NCBI RefSeq assembly: GCF_002266435.3
Contig: NZ_CP029426.2
Span: 186,001 to 250,000, forward strand
DNA: 64,000 nucleotides
Origin: Bradyrhizobium amphicarpaeae
Lineage (GTDB): Bacteria > Pseudomonadota > Alphaproteobacteria > Rhizobiales > Xanthobacteraceae
Reading direction: 5' to 3'
Position 1 is the first letter of the stretch, and every line of letters starts with the position of its first letter. Both the position numbers and the translations under genes were made by a program. Positions 1 to 9,530 of this stretch are shown here, in pieces. The notes below the pieces were generated by a model that saw nothing but the letters and a program-made list of their open reading frames with translations, was not told where the DNA came from and ran no database searches.

Positions 1-1348
1 CATCGTCAATCTGGCGCCGGCCGACCTGCCGAAGGAAGGCAGCCATTACGACCTGCCGATCGCGCTCGGGCTGATGGCGGCGATCGGCGCGATCCCGCCG
101 GATGCGCTGACCGGCTTCACCGTGCTCGGCGAGCTCGGTCTCGACGGCTCGATCGCGCCCGTGGCCGGCGTTCTTCCCGCCGCGTTCGGCGCCAATATGC
201 GCGAGGAAGGGCTGATCTGCCCGGTCTCGTGCGGTTCCGAAGCGGCGTGGGCGAGCCCGGACATCCAGATCATCGCCGCACACTCGCTGATCCAGATCGC
301 CAACCACTTCAAGGGCACGCAGGTGCTGTCGCGGCCGTCACCGAAGGTGCATGAGCCCGCCGCCTCCACGCTCGATTTGCGCGACATCAAAGGTCAGGAA
401 AGCGCCAAGCGCGCGCTGGAGATCGCGGCCGCAGGCGGCCATCATCTGCTCATGATCGGGGCGCCCGGCGCCGGCAAGTCGATGCTGGCGGCGCGCCTGC
501 CCTCGATCCTGCCGCCGTTGTCACCGGGCGAATTGCTCGAGGTCTCGATGATCGCCTCGGTCGCCGGCGAGATCAAGGACGGCGCGCTGACGGCGCGGCG
601 GCCGTTCCGCTCGCCGCATCATTCCGCGAGCATGGCCGCGCTCACCGGCGGCGGCATGCGCGCAAAACCCGGCGAGATCTCGCTGGCGCATCAGGGCGTG
701 CTGTTTCTCGACGAATTGCCGGAGTTCGATCCGCGCGTGCTGGATTCGCTGCGGCAGCCGCTTGAGAACGGCGAGGTCGCGGTGTCGCGCGCCAATCATC
801 GCGTCACTTACCCCGCGCGCTTCATGCTGGTCGCGGCGATGAATCCGTGCCGCTGCGGCAACGCGTACGAGCCCGGCTATGCCTGCAAGCGCGGCCGCGT
901 CGACCGCTGCACCGGCGACTACCAGGCGCGCATCTCCGGCCCGCTGATGGACCGCATCGATCTGCGCATCGAGGTGCCCGCCGTGACCGCGGCGGATCTG
1001 ATCCTGCCGCCACCGGCGGAAGGCTCCGCCGAAGTCGCCGCGCGCGTCGCGGCGGCGCGCGACATCCAGCTCGCGCGTTATGCCGATGCCGGCCTGCCCA
1101 AGGTTCGCACCAATGCCGAAGCCCCGGCCTCCGTGCTGGAGGAGGTCGCAAAACCGGACGCGCAAGGCGCCAAACTGCTGCGCGACGCGGCCGAGACCAT
1201 GCGGCTGTCGGCGCGCGGCTATCACCGCGTGCTGCGGGTGGCGCGCACGCTGGCCGACCTCGATCGCGCCGACAAGATCGGCCGGCTGCATCTGGCCGAA
1301 GCGCTGTCCTACCGCGCACTCGCGGAGGATGTGCGGCAGATGGCTTGA
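1..1348 (+). CDS. ComM/YifB family Mg-chelatase-like AAA+ ATPase, 5' end missing
   Basis: The reading frame is open from base 2, so the gene begins left of the window. The visible part has the YifB/ComM layout: an N-terminal Lon-like (ChlI) segment whose first visible residues are IVNLAPADLPKEG, then an AAA+ Mg-chelatase domain with Walker A GAPGAGKS and Walker B LFLDELPEF, and a C-terminal Mg-chelatase lid ending in LSYRALAEDVRQMA. The Cys-rich MNPCRCGN segment is typical of the family. In competent bacteria ComM is a hexameric helicase promoting branch migration during transformation; in this organism the role is unproven. The family is usually about 500 residues, so roughly 60-70 are missing. 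Recognition of the family is firm; the cellular role is inferred. Confidence 0.93.
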   Translation, partial: IVNLAPADLPKEGSHYDLPIALGLMAAIGAIPPDALTGFTVLGELGLDGSIAPVAGVLPAAFGANMREEGLICPVSCGSEAAWASPDIQIIAAHSLIQIANHFKGTQVLSRPSPKVHEPAASTLDLRDIKGQESAKRALEIAAAGGHHLLMIGAPGAGKSMLAARLPSILPPLSPGELLEVSMIASVAGEIKDGALTARRPFRSPHHSASMAALTGGGMRAKPGEISLAHQGVLFLDELPEFDPRVLDSLRQPLENGEVAVSRANHRVTYPARFMLVAAMNPCRCGNAYEPGYACKRGRVDRCTGDYQARISGPLMDRIDLRIEVPAVTAADLILPPPAEGSAEVAARVAAARDIQLARYADAGLPKVRTNAEAPASVLEEVAKPDAQGAKLLRDAAETMRLSARGYHRVLRVARTLADLDRADKIGRLHLAEALSYRALAEDVRQMA

Positions 1349-1445
1349 TCATTCCACGCATCAACCCGGCGGTAACGAGTTTCCTTTACGCTCTGCAAAC
1401 CATAAGGCCCACTGAGTTCCCGTACCGGGCCCGGCGAGTAGAGTC

Positions 1446-1931
1446 ATGTTGCGTTTAAAGGTCCTGGCCTCGGTTGTTCCCTTGTTGGCGGCTGCGGTGT
1501 TCGCCCGCGCGGAGATCGGATCGGTCTCGCATCCGTGCATCGCCCTCGGCGAAACCTCGGTCGAGCTCACCTCCCTGTTCTGGACCGCCGGCGTCCATGT
1601 CGCCTTCACCGAAGATCCCGCCCGCGCCACGGTGCGGGTTCAGATCACCGACGATGCGGACACTGCGGATTTCGCCGTGGTCGACGACGGTCCCGGTTCC
1701 GAGCCGGAGTCCTGTCAGGCCAATCCTGCAACGCGCCTCGTCTCGATTGCCGCTCAGCCGGTCGATGGCGGCCAGGTGATCTATCTCTCCGCCGAAGGGC
1801 CGGCGGATTACCGCATCTATGTGCGCTCGAAGTCGTTCTCGCAGCGCGAGGCCGCGGCGCTGATCGTCGGCGCTCATGGTAGTCAATATGGCGGCCATCG
1901 CCCGCTCCCGCTCCAGGCCGCCTCGCTCTGA
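1446..1931 (+). CDS. Small exported protein of unknown function
   Basis: A 161-residue protein starting at ATG with a likely signal peptide (MLRLKVLASVVPLLAAAVFARA, cleavage around residue 22). The mature part has two Cys (SHPCIAL and PESCQAN) that could form a disulfide in the periplasm, and no recognisable catalytic motif. It sits alone between the ComM-like gene and the histidine kinase on the same strand, with about 97 bp before and 119 bp after. I do not recognise a family. It is supported by its length, base composition like its neighbours, and the export signal. Function unknown. Confidence 0.6.
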   Translation: MLRLKVLASVVPLLAAAVFARAEIGSVSHPCIALGETSVELTSLFWTAGVHVAFTEDPARATVRVQITDDADTADFAVVDDGPGSEPESCQANPATRLVSIAAQPVDGGQVIYLSAEGPADYRIYVRSKSFSQREAAALIVGAHGSQYGGHRPLPLQAASL

Positions 1932-2050
1932 AGCATTAACACCTCGTCAACCCTGTTTGGAGGCGGCGCCAAAGCCTCAAGCTGTTCGCAAGGTCGGCGC
2001 GACATCGTCGCAGCCGGCGGGTCGCAGGATTTCGAAAAGAGTCAGGGTCG

Positions 2051-4282
2051 GTGGCGATGGGTCGGACGTTCCGGATCAAGGTGCGCATGCGCCGCTTCAG
2101 GCGACAGCATCCCCGCATCGCCTTCGCGATCCGCTCCTTCATGATCTTCTCGGCGACCTTCGGCGGCGCCTATGGTTTCGTGTCCGGCAGCCGGTCTGAG
2201 AACTCCGGCTACGATCCCTACACATTTGCGATCGGCGCGAGCTTCCTGTTCGCGCTCGCCTGCCTCGGCCTTGCGACGCTGAGCATGCGCCTGCGCTTCG
2301 TGAACAAGCGGCTGCGAACGCTCGCCGCCCACAACGAGGCGCTGATCGATCGCAATTGGGAGCTGAAGGAAGCGGAAGAGCGGGCCCGCAGCCTGTTCGA
2401 GCAGCAGGGCGACCTGATCGTGCTGCGCGCACCCGATGGCCGCATCACCTTTGCCAACGACGCCTATTGCGCGCTCGCAGCACAGGCGCGCAGCGCGCTG
2501 GTCGGCACCCGTTTCGATTTCGACGTGCTGGAGCAGGGCGACAGCGCCCGCGAGAGCAGCGGCACACGCATCCACGATCAGAAGATCGCAACCCCGCTCG
2601 GCGCGCGCTGGATCGCCTGGCGCGAAGGCTATGTCCGCCTCGATGCCGGCCAGCCCGCCGAATTGCAGAGCGTGGGACGCGACGTCACCGATCGCACCGA
2701 GACCGAACGCGCTTTGTCCGACGCGCGCGACCAGGCCGACGCCGCCAACCGCGCCAAATCACGCTTCCTCGCGATGGCCTCGCACGAAATCCGCACGCCG
2801 CTGAACGGCATCATCGGCATGGGCGGCCTCCTGCTCGACACCAATCTGACCCCTGAGCAGGCGACCTATGCCAAAGCGGTGAAAACCTCGGGCGAAGCCT
2901 TGATGGCGTTGATCGAGGAACTGCTCGATTATTCCAAGATCGAGGCCGGCAAGCTCGATCTCGAGCAGCGTCCCTTCGCGCTCTCGACCCTGGTCGAGGA
3001 AATCACCGAGCTGCTCGCGCCGCGCGCGCAGGCCAAATCGCTCGAGATCGCCGCCTATGTCGACGAGCGCCTGCCGCTGGAGGTGGTCGGCGACGCCGCG
3101 CGGCTGCGCCAGGTCCTGCTCAATCTCGCCGGCAACGCCATCAAATTCACCGCGAGCGGTGGCGTCGCGCTGATCGTCGAGCCCGGCATCTGGCCGAACG
3201 AGATCAGCTTCATGGTCCGCGACACCGGTATCGGCATTGCGCCGGAGGCGCAGCAGCGCATCTTCCGCGAATTCGAGCAGGCCGACGAGCGCGTCGCCCG
3301 CACCTATGGCGGCACCGGGCTCGGCCTTGCCATCAGCGAGCGCATCGTCAAGCGCATGGGCGGCCGGATCACGCTCGCCAGCGAGCCGGGCAAAGGCTCG
3401 ACCTTCGAGATCGCGGTGCCGCTTCCGCCGTCGCAGGCCGGCGCAGGACAGACGGCCTTTCCGAGCCCCGACCTTACCGGCAAGTCGATCCTCCTCGTCG
3501 CCGACGGCATCGAGGCCTCGCTGATCGCGCGGCGCCTCGAGCGCTGGGGTGGCCAGACCTGCATGGTTGCGGATGCGGCGGTCGCCGAAGCGCTGCTGCC
3601 GGAACGCTCATGGCACGCGGTGCTGATCGATCGTGCGATCGGTCCCGCCGCAGCCGACCGGCTGGGGGAAATGGCCCGCACACATGCGCTGCAGCGCCTG
3701 GTGCTGCTGACCTCGAGCTCGCGCCACGAAAAACCGTCGCCGGCCTTCACCGGCTTTCTGGTGAAACCGCTGCGGGCGGCCTCGCTCGCCGCGCGCCTTG
3801 CGCTGACGCCGGAGGTCGCCTCGCCGGATCTCGCGCCGGAACCGCCGGCTGACGCCGCCGGCGCGATCGCTGCCAAAGGCCTGTCGATCCTCGTCGCCGA
3901 GGACAACGAGATCAACGCGCTGTTGATGCGCTCGCTGCTGACGAAGCTCGGCCATCGCGTCGTCATCGCCGTGCACGGCGAGGCCGCGCTGGAATCCTGG
4001 CTCGCCGCATCGTCGGCCGGCACGCCCTATGATCTCGTGCTGATGGACATCCAGATGCCGCAGCTCGACGGCATCGAGGCGACCAAGCGCATCCGCGCGC
4101 ATGAGGCCGCGACGAGCGGCCACCACACGCCGATCCTCGCGCTCACCGCCAACACTCTGGTGGAGGATCGCTACGCCTGCTTCGAGGCGGGCATGAACGG
4201 ATTCCTGATCAAGCCGCTCGATCGCGACAAGCTGGACGAAGCGCTGGCAGGCCTTGCGGCGTCACGGCGGCTGGCCGTCTGA
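2051..4282 (+). CDS. Membrane-bound hybrid sensor histidine kinase with PAS domain and two receiver domains
   Basis: 743 residues from a GTG start; an in-frame ATG two codons later is an alternative. Order of domains: basic N terminus, two membrane helices (about 24-46 and 57-79), a coiled linker, a PAS-like sensor (about 113-215), HisKA with phospho-acceptor His245 in MASHEIRTPLNG, HATPase_c with DTGIGI and YGGTGLGLAIS, a first receiver (about 478-590) and a second receiver (about 618-735) with phospho-acceptor near Asp666 in LVLMDIQMPQLDG. The first receiver is weak: it lacks the acidic pair and is probably structural. The helices are joined by a very short loop, so sensing is probably cytoplasmic or within the membrane. 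No response regulator gene is adjacent, so the partner (perhaps an Hpt protein) is unknown. Confidence 0.9.
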   Translation: MAMGRTFRIKVRMRRFRRQHPRIAFAIRSFMIFSATFGGAYGFVSGSRSENSGYDPYTFAIGASFLFALACLGLATLSMRLRFVNKRLRTLAAHNEALIDRNWELKEAEERARSLFEQQGDLIVLRAPDGRITFANDAYCALAAQARSALVGTRFDFDVLEQGDSARESSGTRIHDQKIATPLGARWIAWREGYVRLDAGQPAELQSVGRDVTDRTETERALSDARDQADAANRAKSRFLAMASHEIRTPLNGIIGMGGLLLDTNLTPEQATYAKAVKTSGEALMALIEELLDYSKIEAGKLDLEQRPFALSTLVEEITELLAPRAQAKSLEIAAYVDERLPLEVVGDAARLRQVLLNLAGNAIKFTASGGVALIVEPGIWPNEISFMVRDTGIGIAPEAQQRIFREFEQADERVARTYGGTGLGLAISERIVKRMGGRITLASEPGKGSTFEIAVPLPPSQAGAGQTAFPSPDLTGKSILLVADGIEASLIARRLERWGGQTCMVADAAVAEALLPERSWHAVLIDRAIGPAAADRLGEMARTHALQRLVLLTSSSRHEKPSPAFTGFLVKPLRAASLAARLALTPEVASPDLAPEPPADAAGAIAAKGLSILVAEDNEINALLMRSLLTKLGHRVVIAVHGEAALESWLAASSAGTPYDLVLMDIQMPQLDGIEATKRIRAHEAATSGHHTPILALTANTLVEDRYACFEAGMNGFLIKPLDRDKLDEALAGLAASRRLAV

Positions 4283-4391
4283 TCCGGCGTCTCGCGGGAA
4301 CCGGCGCGGGAGGGGCGGGCATGACTTTTCGTCCCGCCGCAGTCCTGTGCTACCAGCGTCCCTTCAGTCGCGACCGAAGGGCCAACGGCAG

Positions 4392-5450
4392 GTGAAAACA
4401 TCGGAAGACCGCTCATTCCTCGTCTGGCTTGGCGTCATCTCCATCGCGTTCGGCTGGGTGCTTTGGCCGTTCTCCGGCGCATTGCTGTGGGCCACGCTGC
4501 TGGCGATTATCTTTGCGCCGGTCTATCGGCTTTGCCTGAAAAAGTTCCCGGAATGGCGCAACCTTGCCGCAATTTCCACCGTCGTCGTCGTGATCATCCT
4601 GGTCCTGATCCCCGTCGGGGTCGTGATCGCTTCGCTCATCGACCAGGGAGGCGAGCTGTATCAGCGCGTTCAGACCGGCGAGATCAGTCTTGCCCATCCC
4701 CTTCAGCAACTGAAATCCGCGCTGCCGGACTGGGCTTCGTCCATGTCGGACCGCCTGGCCAGCATCGATTTTTCGGCCGTAAAGGAGCGCCTGTCGAGTC
4801 TCGTCGTCCCGGCCGGCCAACAACTGGCGGGGCACGCGATCGATCTGGGCCAGTTGACGCTGGAGTTCGTCGCGAGCCTGCTCGTGATGCTGTACTTGCT
4901 GTTCTTCTTCCTGCGCGACGGGGACGAGCTGAATCTGCGCATCCGCGGCGCGGTGCCGCTGCGGGCGAGCCACACCTCCGAGATCATGGATGCGTTCACC
5001 CTCGCGGTTCGCGGGACGATCAAGGGAATCATCCTGGTTGCCCTGATTCAGGGCGCGCTCGGCGGAGTGATTTTCTGGCTGCTCGGCCTGACCGCCCCGC
5101 TGCTGGCCGGCGCCATCATGGCGCTGCTGTCGCTCTTGCCGGTGCTTGGCTCCGCGCTGGTCTGGGCTCCCGCCGGCCTCTATTTGCTGCTGGCGGGCTC
5201 GGTCACGAAGGGAATCATCCTGCTCGCATTCGGGACATTTGTGATCGGCCTTGCCGACAATTTCCTCCGCCCGATCCTGGTCGGCCAATCGATCAAGATG
5301 CCGAGCTACATCGTGTTGCTCGCCACCCTGGGCGGGCTTGCGGCTTTCGGGGCGAACGGCTTCGTCATCGGCCCGCTCGTCGCCGCCATGTTCCTGACGG
5401 CCTGGCAGGTCTTCGTCCGCTCGAAAGAGCAACGCGACGTCCGGAACTGA
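4392..5450 (+). CDS. AI-2E family transporter (TqsA/PerM-like permease)
   Basis: 352 residues from GTG at 4392; a frame extends further upstream but its residues are Arg/Pro-rich and unlike a transporter. A GAAGG stretch about 12 bases before the GTG could serve as a ribosome binding site. The protein has the AI-2E transporter (UPF0118) pattern: paired N-terminal helices (SIAFGWVLWPFSGALLWATLLAIIF as separate segments), a soluble stretch, then helices including the conserved PVLGSALVW and GLADNFLRPILVG motifs near the C terminus. Members export autoinducer-2 or exchange ions in different species; the substrate here cannot be told. It follows the histidine kinase by 109 bp on the same strand. 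Confidence 0.88.
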   Translation: MKTSEDRSFLVWLGVISIAFGWVLWPFSGALLWATLLAIIFAPVYRLCLKKFPEWRNLAAISTVVVVIILVLIPVGVVIASLIDQGGELYQRVQTGEISLAHPLQQLKSALPDWASSMSDRLASIDFSAVKERLSSLVVPAGQQLAGHAIDLGQLTLEFVASLLVMLYLLFFFLRDGDELNLRIRGAVPLRASHTSEIMDAFTLAVRGTIKGIILVALIQGALGGVIFWLLGLTAPLLAGAIMALLSLLPVLGSALVWAPAGLYLLLAGSVTKGIILLAFGTFVIGLADNFLRPILVGQSIKMPSYIVLLATLGGLAAFGANGFVIGPLVAAMFLTAWQVFVRSKEQRDVRN

Positions 5451-5454
5451 CCTG

Positions 5455-5694
5455 CTACGCGGCGTAGGCCATGAAGCGCGGCGCGGAGAGCTTGGGCGGC
5501 GGCCCCTGCGTGCCCTCGAATATCGTGTCGGTCTTTGCCGCGCGCTTGCAATGCGGGCAGACGAAGAGATGCGAAATCACCGGAACGGGCACGTCCGCGA
5601 GCAGCTCCGAGCGGTACCACCTCATCTCGATATGGCAATCCGGGCAGGTCGGTGCTTCCAGTTGTTCCGCAGCGCTTCTGAGACGATCAACCAT
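5455..5694 (-). CDS. Small zinc-ribbon protein
   Basis: 79 residues starting at ATG 5694, which has a GAGGG ribosome binding site a few bases upstream; the longer open frame above it is Arg-rich and probably not translated. Two Cys pairs, CPDC near the N terminus and CPHC about 30 residues later, form a probable zinc ribbon. The tail is short and ends MAYAA. The gene is convergent with the AI-2E transporter, with only 4 bp between stop codons. I know similar small zinc-ribbon proteins in Bradyrhizobium but no assigned function. Confidence 0.65.
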   Translation of the reverse strand: MVDRLRSAAEQLEAPTCPDCHIEMRWYRSELLADVPVPVISHLFVCPHCKRAAKTDTIFEGTQGPPPKLSAPRFMAYAA

Positions 5695-5794
5695 CGAACC
5701 CTCGCGTTTCCGAAGGTCATAACGCAATACCTTTCGCCGGTCTGCAACAAAAGACACGCGGCGCAAACGCGCAGGGCCCCGCCGGCCGCCGCGA

Positions 5795-6751
5795 TTACAG
5801 GCGCCTGAGCGCCACGCTCTCCACGGCGTGATCGGCACCCTTCTTCAGGATCAGCGTCGCACGGGGGCGGGTCGGCAGGATGTTGTCCTCGAGATTGGCG
5901 AGGTTGGTCCGCTCCCAGATCGCGGTCGCGGTCGCGGTGGCTTCCTCGTCCGACAGCAGCGCGTAGCGGTTGAAATAGGATTTCGGGTTGGTGAACGCGG
6001 TATCGCGCAGCGCCAGGAAGCGCTTGATGTACCAGCGCCGCAGCGCCGCCTCGTCGGCGTCGATATAGACCGAGAAGTCGAAGAAGTCGGAGACCACCGG
6101 CACCGCCTTGCCGTCGCGCGGCAGCTTGCCGGTCTGCAGCACGTTGACGCCCTCGACGATCAGGATGTCGGGCTGGTCGATCTCGGCCCATTCGTTCGGC
6201 ACGATGTCGTAGGTCAGATGCGAATAGACCGGCGAGCGGACATGGCGGCGTCCCGACTTGATGTCCGACAGGAAATTGAGCAGCAGCGGCAGGTCGTAGC
6301 TCTCCGGAAAGCCCTTCTTCTGCAGGATGCCCTGCTGCTCGAGCAGGGCCTTCGGGTAGAGAAATCCGTCGGTGGTGATCAGCTCGACCTTCGGACGCGG
6401 CGACCAGCGCGCCAGCAGCGCCTGCAGCACGCGGGCGGTGGTGGATTTTCCGACCGCGACCGAACCGGCGACGCCGATGATGTAGGGCATCTTGCGGTCG
6501 CGGATGTTGAGGAACTGGCGCTCCGCATAATACAGGCGCTGCATCGCATCGACATAGATCGAGAGCAGGCGCGACAACGGAAGATAGATGTCCTCGACTT
6601 CCTTGAAATCGAGGCGATCGTGCAGCGAGCGCAGCCGGTCGAACTCGCCCGGCTCCAGCGTCATCGGCGTATCGTCGCGCAGGCGCGCCCACTCTTCGCG
6701 CGAATAGATGCGGTACGGATTATACTGCTGCTCGGGTGCGCGGATATCCAT
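5795..6751 (-). CDS. coaA: Type I pantothenate kinase
   Basis: 318 residues, the usual length for bacterial CoaA. It phosphorylates pantothenate with ATP, the first and feedback-controlled step of coenzyme A synthesis, in the cytoplasm. The P-loop [12 protein letters not shown] lies near residue 95, and the [12 protein letters not shown] segment and the Tyr-rich N terminus ([12 protein letters not shown]) are characteristic of the family. It lies 29 bp downstream of hisE on the same strand, so it may be transcribed with the histidine genes; the hisE-coaA pairing is common in rhizobia. coaE, the last gene of the same pathway, is also in this window (19461-20060). Confidence 0.96.
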   Translation of the reverse strand: MDIRAPEQQYNPYRIYSREEWARLRDDTPMTLEPGEFDRLRSLHDRLDFKEVEDIYLPLSRLLSIYVDAMQRLYYAERQFLNIRDRKMPYIIGVAGSVAVGKSTTARVLQALLARWSPRPKVELITTDGFLYPKALLEQQGILQKKGFPESYDLPLLLNFLSDIKSGRRHVRSPVYSHLTYDIVPNEWAEIDQPDILIVEGVNVLQTGKLPRDGKAVPVVSDFFDFSVYIDADEAALRRWYIKRFLALRDTAFTNPKSYFNRYALLSDEEATATATAIWERTNLANLEDNILPTRPRATLILKKGADHAVESVALRRL

Positions 6752-6780
6752 GACGCAACCTTCTCCGTTGGGGGCTTATG

Positions 6781-7101
6781 TCAGCCCTTACGCGACGCTT
6801 TCTCTTCCAGCCCCGACATATTCGTACGCTTGTCGAGCGCGGCTTCCACCTCTTCCAGCTTTACGCCGCGGGACTTGAGCAACACAAGGAAGTGATAGAG
6901 CAGATCGGCACTTTCAGCGATCAGATGCGCGCGATCGTTTTCGACTGCTGCGATTACGGTTTCGACTGCTTCCTCACCGAACTTCTTGGCGCAATGCTCG
7001 GCGCCCTTGTCCAGGAGCTTGCGGGTATAGGACGCTTCGCCGCCGGCCGCCGCGCGGGCGTCGATGGTCTCGGCCAGATCGTGGATCGTGAAACGCGGCA
7101 T
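6781..7101 (-). CDS. hisE: Phosphoribosyl-ATP pyrophosphatase
   Basis: 106 residues from ATG 7101 (MPRFTIHDLAETI); an upstream in-frame ATG would add 16 residues that do not look like HisE. The enzyme removes pyrophosphate from phosphoribosyl-ATP, step two of histidine synthesis. The MazG-like all-alpha fold is visible through KKFGEEAVETVIAA and the ESADLLYHFLVLL metal-binding helix (E-x-x-D). It is a stand-alone HisE, not fused to HisI. It follows hisF by 88 bp and precedes coaA. Confidence 0.95.
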   Translation of the reverse strand: MPRFTIHDLAETIDARAAAGGEASYTRKLLDKGAEHCAKKFGEEAVETVIAAVENDRAHLIAESADLLYHFLVLLKSRGVKLEEVEAALDKRTNMSGLEEKASRKG

Positions 7102-7189
7102 CGGAATTACTCGGAAACACACTTGGCAGCACATTTGGCCAGAGGCCAATCCCCGGCGGCCTGTGTAGCATTTTTATGAAGCGGAGTCG

Positions 7190-7966
7190 TCAGGCATCGA
7201 GGCGCATGGCCAGTCCGCGCCGGGCCATATGCTCCTTGGCTTCACGAATGGTGAATTCCCCGAAATGGAAGATCGAGGCGGCCAGCACCGCCGTGGCGTG
7301 GCCGTCGCGGATCCCGTCGACGAGGTGATCGAGATTGCCGACGCCGCCCGAGGCGATCACGGGCACGGCCACGCTGTCGGCGATCGCCCGGGTCAGCGGG
7401 ATGTCGAATCCCTGCCTGGTGCCATCGCGATCCATCGAGGTGAGCAGGATTTCACCGGCGCCGAGCGAGACCACTTCCTGGGCGTATTCGATGGCGTCGA
7501 TGCCGGTCGAGTTGCGGCCGCCATGGGTGAAGATCTCCCAGCGCTCGCCACCGCCCGCGCGCTTGACGCGCTTGGCGTCGATCGCGACCACCACGCATTG
7601 CTCGCCGAATTTTTCGGCTGCTTCCTTGACGAACTCGCGCCGGGATACCGCGGCACTGTTGATCGAGACCTTGTCCGCGCCGGCGCGCAGCAGCGTCTTG
7701 ATGTCGTTGACCTCGCGCACGCCGCCACCGACGGTGACAGGCATGAAGCAGGCCTCCGCGGTGCGCCGGACCACGTCCAGCATGATGCCGCGGTTCTCAT
7801 GGGTCGCGGTGATGTCGAGGAAGGTGAGCTCGTCGGCGCCGGCGGCGTCATAGGCGATCGCCGCTTCGACCGGGTCGCCGGCGTCACGCAGATCGACGAA
7901 GTTGACGCCCTTGACGACACGGCCGTCCTTGACGTCGAGGCAGGGGATCACGCGCACCTTGAACAT
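7190..7966 (-). CDS. hisF: Imidazole glycerol phosphate synthase cyclase subunit
   Basis: 258 residues, the usual length. With HisH it converts PRFAR and glutamine-derived ammonia to imidazole glycerol phosphate and AICAR, linking histidine and purine synthesis. The (beta/alpha)8 barrel begins [15 protein letters not shown] with catalytic Asp11; the second catalytic Asp lies in VVVAIDAKR, and the phosphate-binding loops GGGVR and ASGGVGN are present. It starts only 3 bp after the hisA stop codon, so the two are probably translationally coupled. Confidence 0.97.
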   Translation of the reverse strand: MFKVRVIPCLDVKDGRVVKGVNFVDLRDAGDPVEAAIAYDAAGADELTFLDITATHENRGIMLDVVRRTAEACFMPVTVGGGVREVNDIKTLLRAGADKVSINSAAVSRREFVKEAAEKFGEQCVVVAIDAKRVKRAGGGERWEIFTHGGRNSTGIDAIEYAQEVVSLGAGEILLTSMDRDGTRQGFDIPLTRAIADSVAVPVIASGGVGNLDHLVDGIRDGHATAVLAASIFHFGEFTIREAKEHMARRGLAMRLDA

Positions 7967-7969
7967 GTG

Positions 7970-8713
7970 TCAGCTCCCGGGCGCGCGCGCGTTGCGGATC
8001 AAGGTGAGGGCGGCGGCCGGATCGAGCCGGCCGTCATAGAGCGCGCGGCCGGCAATCGCGCCGGCGAGCTTTTTGGCGCGCGGTGTCAGCATGGCTTTCA
8101 CGTCTTCGATCGAGGCGAGGCCGCCTGAGGCAATCACGGGGATCGAGATGGCGTCGGCGAGCGCGATGGTCGCGTCGAGGTTCAGGCCCTTGAGCAGCCC
8201 GTCGCGCGCGATGTCGGTGAAGATGATGGCGGCGACGCCGGCATCCTCGAAGCGCCGTGCGATCTCCAGCACCGTCACCTGCGAGGTCTCGGCCCAGCCT
8301 TCGACCGCGACCTTGCCGTCGCGCGCGTCCAGCCCGACCGCGACGCGGCCCGGGAATTTCTTCGCGGCAGCTTTCACCAGCTCCGGATCACGCACCGCGG
8401 CGGTGCCGATGATGACGCGGGTGATGCCCTTGTCGAGCCAGGCTTCGACGGTCTTGAGATCGCGGATGCCGCCGCCGAGCTGCACCGGGATCTTGATCGC
8501 CTTCAGCATCGCCTCGACGGCCTCGGCATTCACCGGCTTGCCGGCGAAGGCACCGTCGAGATCGACGACGTGGAGATATTCGAAACCCTGCGCGACGAAG
8601 CTCTGCGCCTGCGCGGCGGGATTGAGGTTGAACACGGTCGCGCGCGCCATGTCGCCTTGCTCGAGGCGCACGCACTGGCCGTTCTTGAGGTCGATGGCGG
8701 GGAAGAGGATCAT
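7970..8713 (-). CDS. hisA: Phosphoribosylformimino-5-aminoimidazole carboxamide ribotide isomerase
   Basis: 247 residues from ATG 8713 ([15 protein letters not shown]). The longer open frame above it runs through an intergenic repeat and is not coding. HisA isomerises ProFAR to PRFAR, the substrate of HisF. Like HisF it is a half-barrel duplication, with Asp8 in PAIDLKNG and the partner Asp in [14 protein letters not shown], and phosphate loops GGGIRD and ASGGLAS. It lies between hisH and hisF; a dispersed repeat separates it from hisH. Confidence 0.97.
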   Translation of the reverse strand: MILFPAIDLKNGQCVRLEQGDMARATVFNLNPAAQAQSFVAQGFEYLHVVDLDGAFAGKPVNAEAVEAMLKAIKIPVQLGGGIRDLKTVEAWLDKGITRVIIGTAAVRDPELVKAAAKKFPGRVAVGLDARDGKVAVEGWAETSQVTVLEIARRFEDAGVAAIIFTDIARDGLLKGLNLDATIALADAISIPVIASGGLASIEDVKAMLTPRAKKLAGAIAGRALYDGRLDPAAALTLIRNARAPGS

Positions 8714-8745
8714 GATTGAGCCAAGAGTTTTCCGAGCGCACGGTG

Positions 8746-8861
8746 CGCTCCCTCCCCCCTTGTGGGGGAGGGTTGGGGAGAGGGGTAAGCCACGAGCTCC
8801 GCCGTCGCGGCTACCCCCCTCCCGAATGCTTCGCATTCGACCTCCCCCACAAGGGGGGAGG
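8746..8861. repeat. Intergenic palindromic repeat, family A copy 1 (hisH-hisA gap)
   Basis: The outer arms CCTCCCCCCTT (8751-8761) and AAGGGGGGAGG (8851-8861) are a perfect 11-bp inverted repeat. The inside holds a second hairpin (CGAATGC/GCATTCG, 8823-8839) and the phrase GGGTTGGGGAGAGGG that also occurs in copies at 11513 and 14831. It sits inside an operon, so the transcript would carry a strong hairpin between hisH and hisA. Confidence 0.85.
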
Positions 8862-8879
8862 TAACAAGAGAGGCAACCA

Positions 8880-9530
8880 TCACGGTTTCCATCGCAAAAA
8901 GTTCGAGATCAAAGCGAGGCCGAAGCGCTGGCTCTTCTCGGGGTGAAACTGCGTGCCGATGGCGGTGTCCTTGCCGACGATGGCGGTGACCGGCCCGCCA
9001 TAGTCGGCGCGCGCGAGCACGTCCGCCTCGTTGGCAGCATTGAGGTGGTAGGAGTGCACGAAATAGGCGTGCTGGCCCTTGGGGCCGAGCGGCAGCCTCT
9101 CCAGCACCGGATGCTCGCGCAGGACGTCGAGCGTATTCCAGCCCATGTGCGGGATCTTCAGGCTCTCGTCGCGCGGGGCGATCTTCTCGACGTCGCCGCC
9201 GATCCAGTTCAGGCCTTCGGTGACGACATGCTCCTTGCCGCGACTCGCCATCAGTTGCATGCCGACACAGATGCCGAAGAACGGCCGCGCCTTGACGCGG
9301 ACCGCTTCGTTGATCGCTTCGACCATGCCGTTGACGGCATCGAGCCCGCGCCGGCAATCGGCGAAGGCGCCGACGCCCGGCAGCACCAGACGATCGGCCT
9401 CGTAGGCCTGATCCGGGTCGCTGGTGACGAAAACCTTCTGCGGATTTTCGAGACTGCGCGCGGCGCGCTCGAAGGCTTTCGCGGCGGAATGCAGATTGCC
9501 GGAACCGTAATCGATGATGGCGACGCTCAT
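8880..9530 (-). CDS. hisH: Imidazole glycerol phosphate synthase glutamine amidotransferase subunit
   Basis: 216 residues from ATG 9530 ([15 protein letters not shown]). HisH hydrolyses glutamine and channels ammonia to HisF. The class I amidotransferase triad is visible: nucleophile Cys in [10 protein letters not shown], and His and Glu in FHPEKSQ near the C terminus. The start codon overlaps the stop of the upstream DUF2628 gene as ATGA (9530-9527), which points to coupled translation. The family is usually 200-216 residues, so length is normal. Confidence 0.97.
   Translation of the reverse strand: MSVAIIDYGSGNLHSAAKAFERAARSLENPQKVFVTSDPDQAYEADRLVLPGVGAFADCRRGLDAVNGMVEAINEAVRVKARPFFGICVGMQLMASRGKEHVVTEGLNWIGGDVEKIAPRDESLKIPHMGWNTLDVLREHPVLERLPLGPKGQHAYFVHSYHLNAANEADVLARADYGGPVTAIVGKDTAIGTQFHPEKSQRFGLALISNFLRWKP

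Noticed and set aside
5695..5838. N-terminal extension of the zinc-ribbon gene
   Set aside because: Arg-rich and not protein-like; ATG 5694 has a GAGGG ribosome site.
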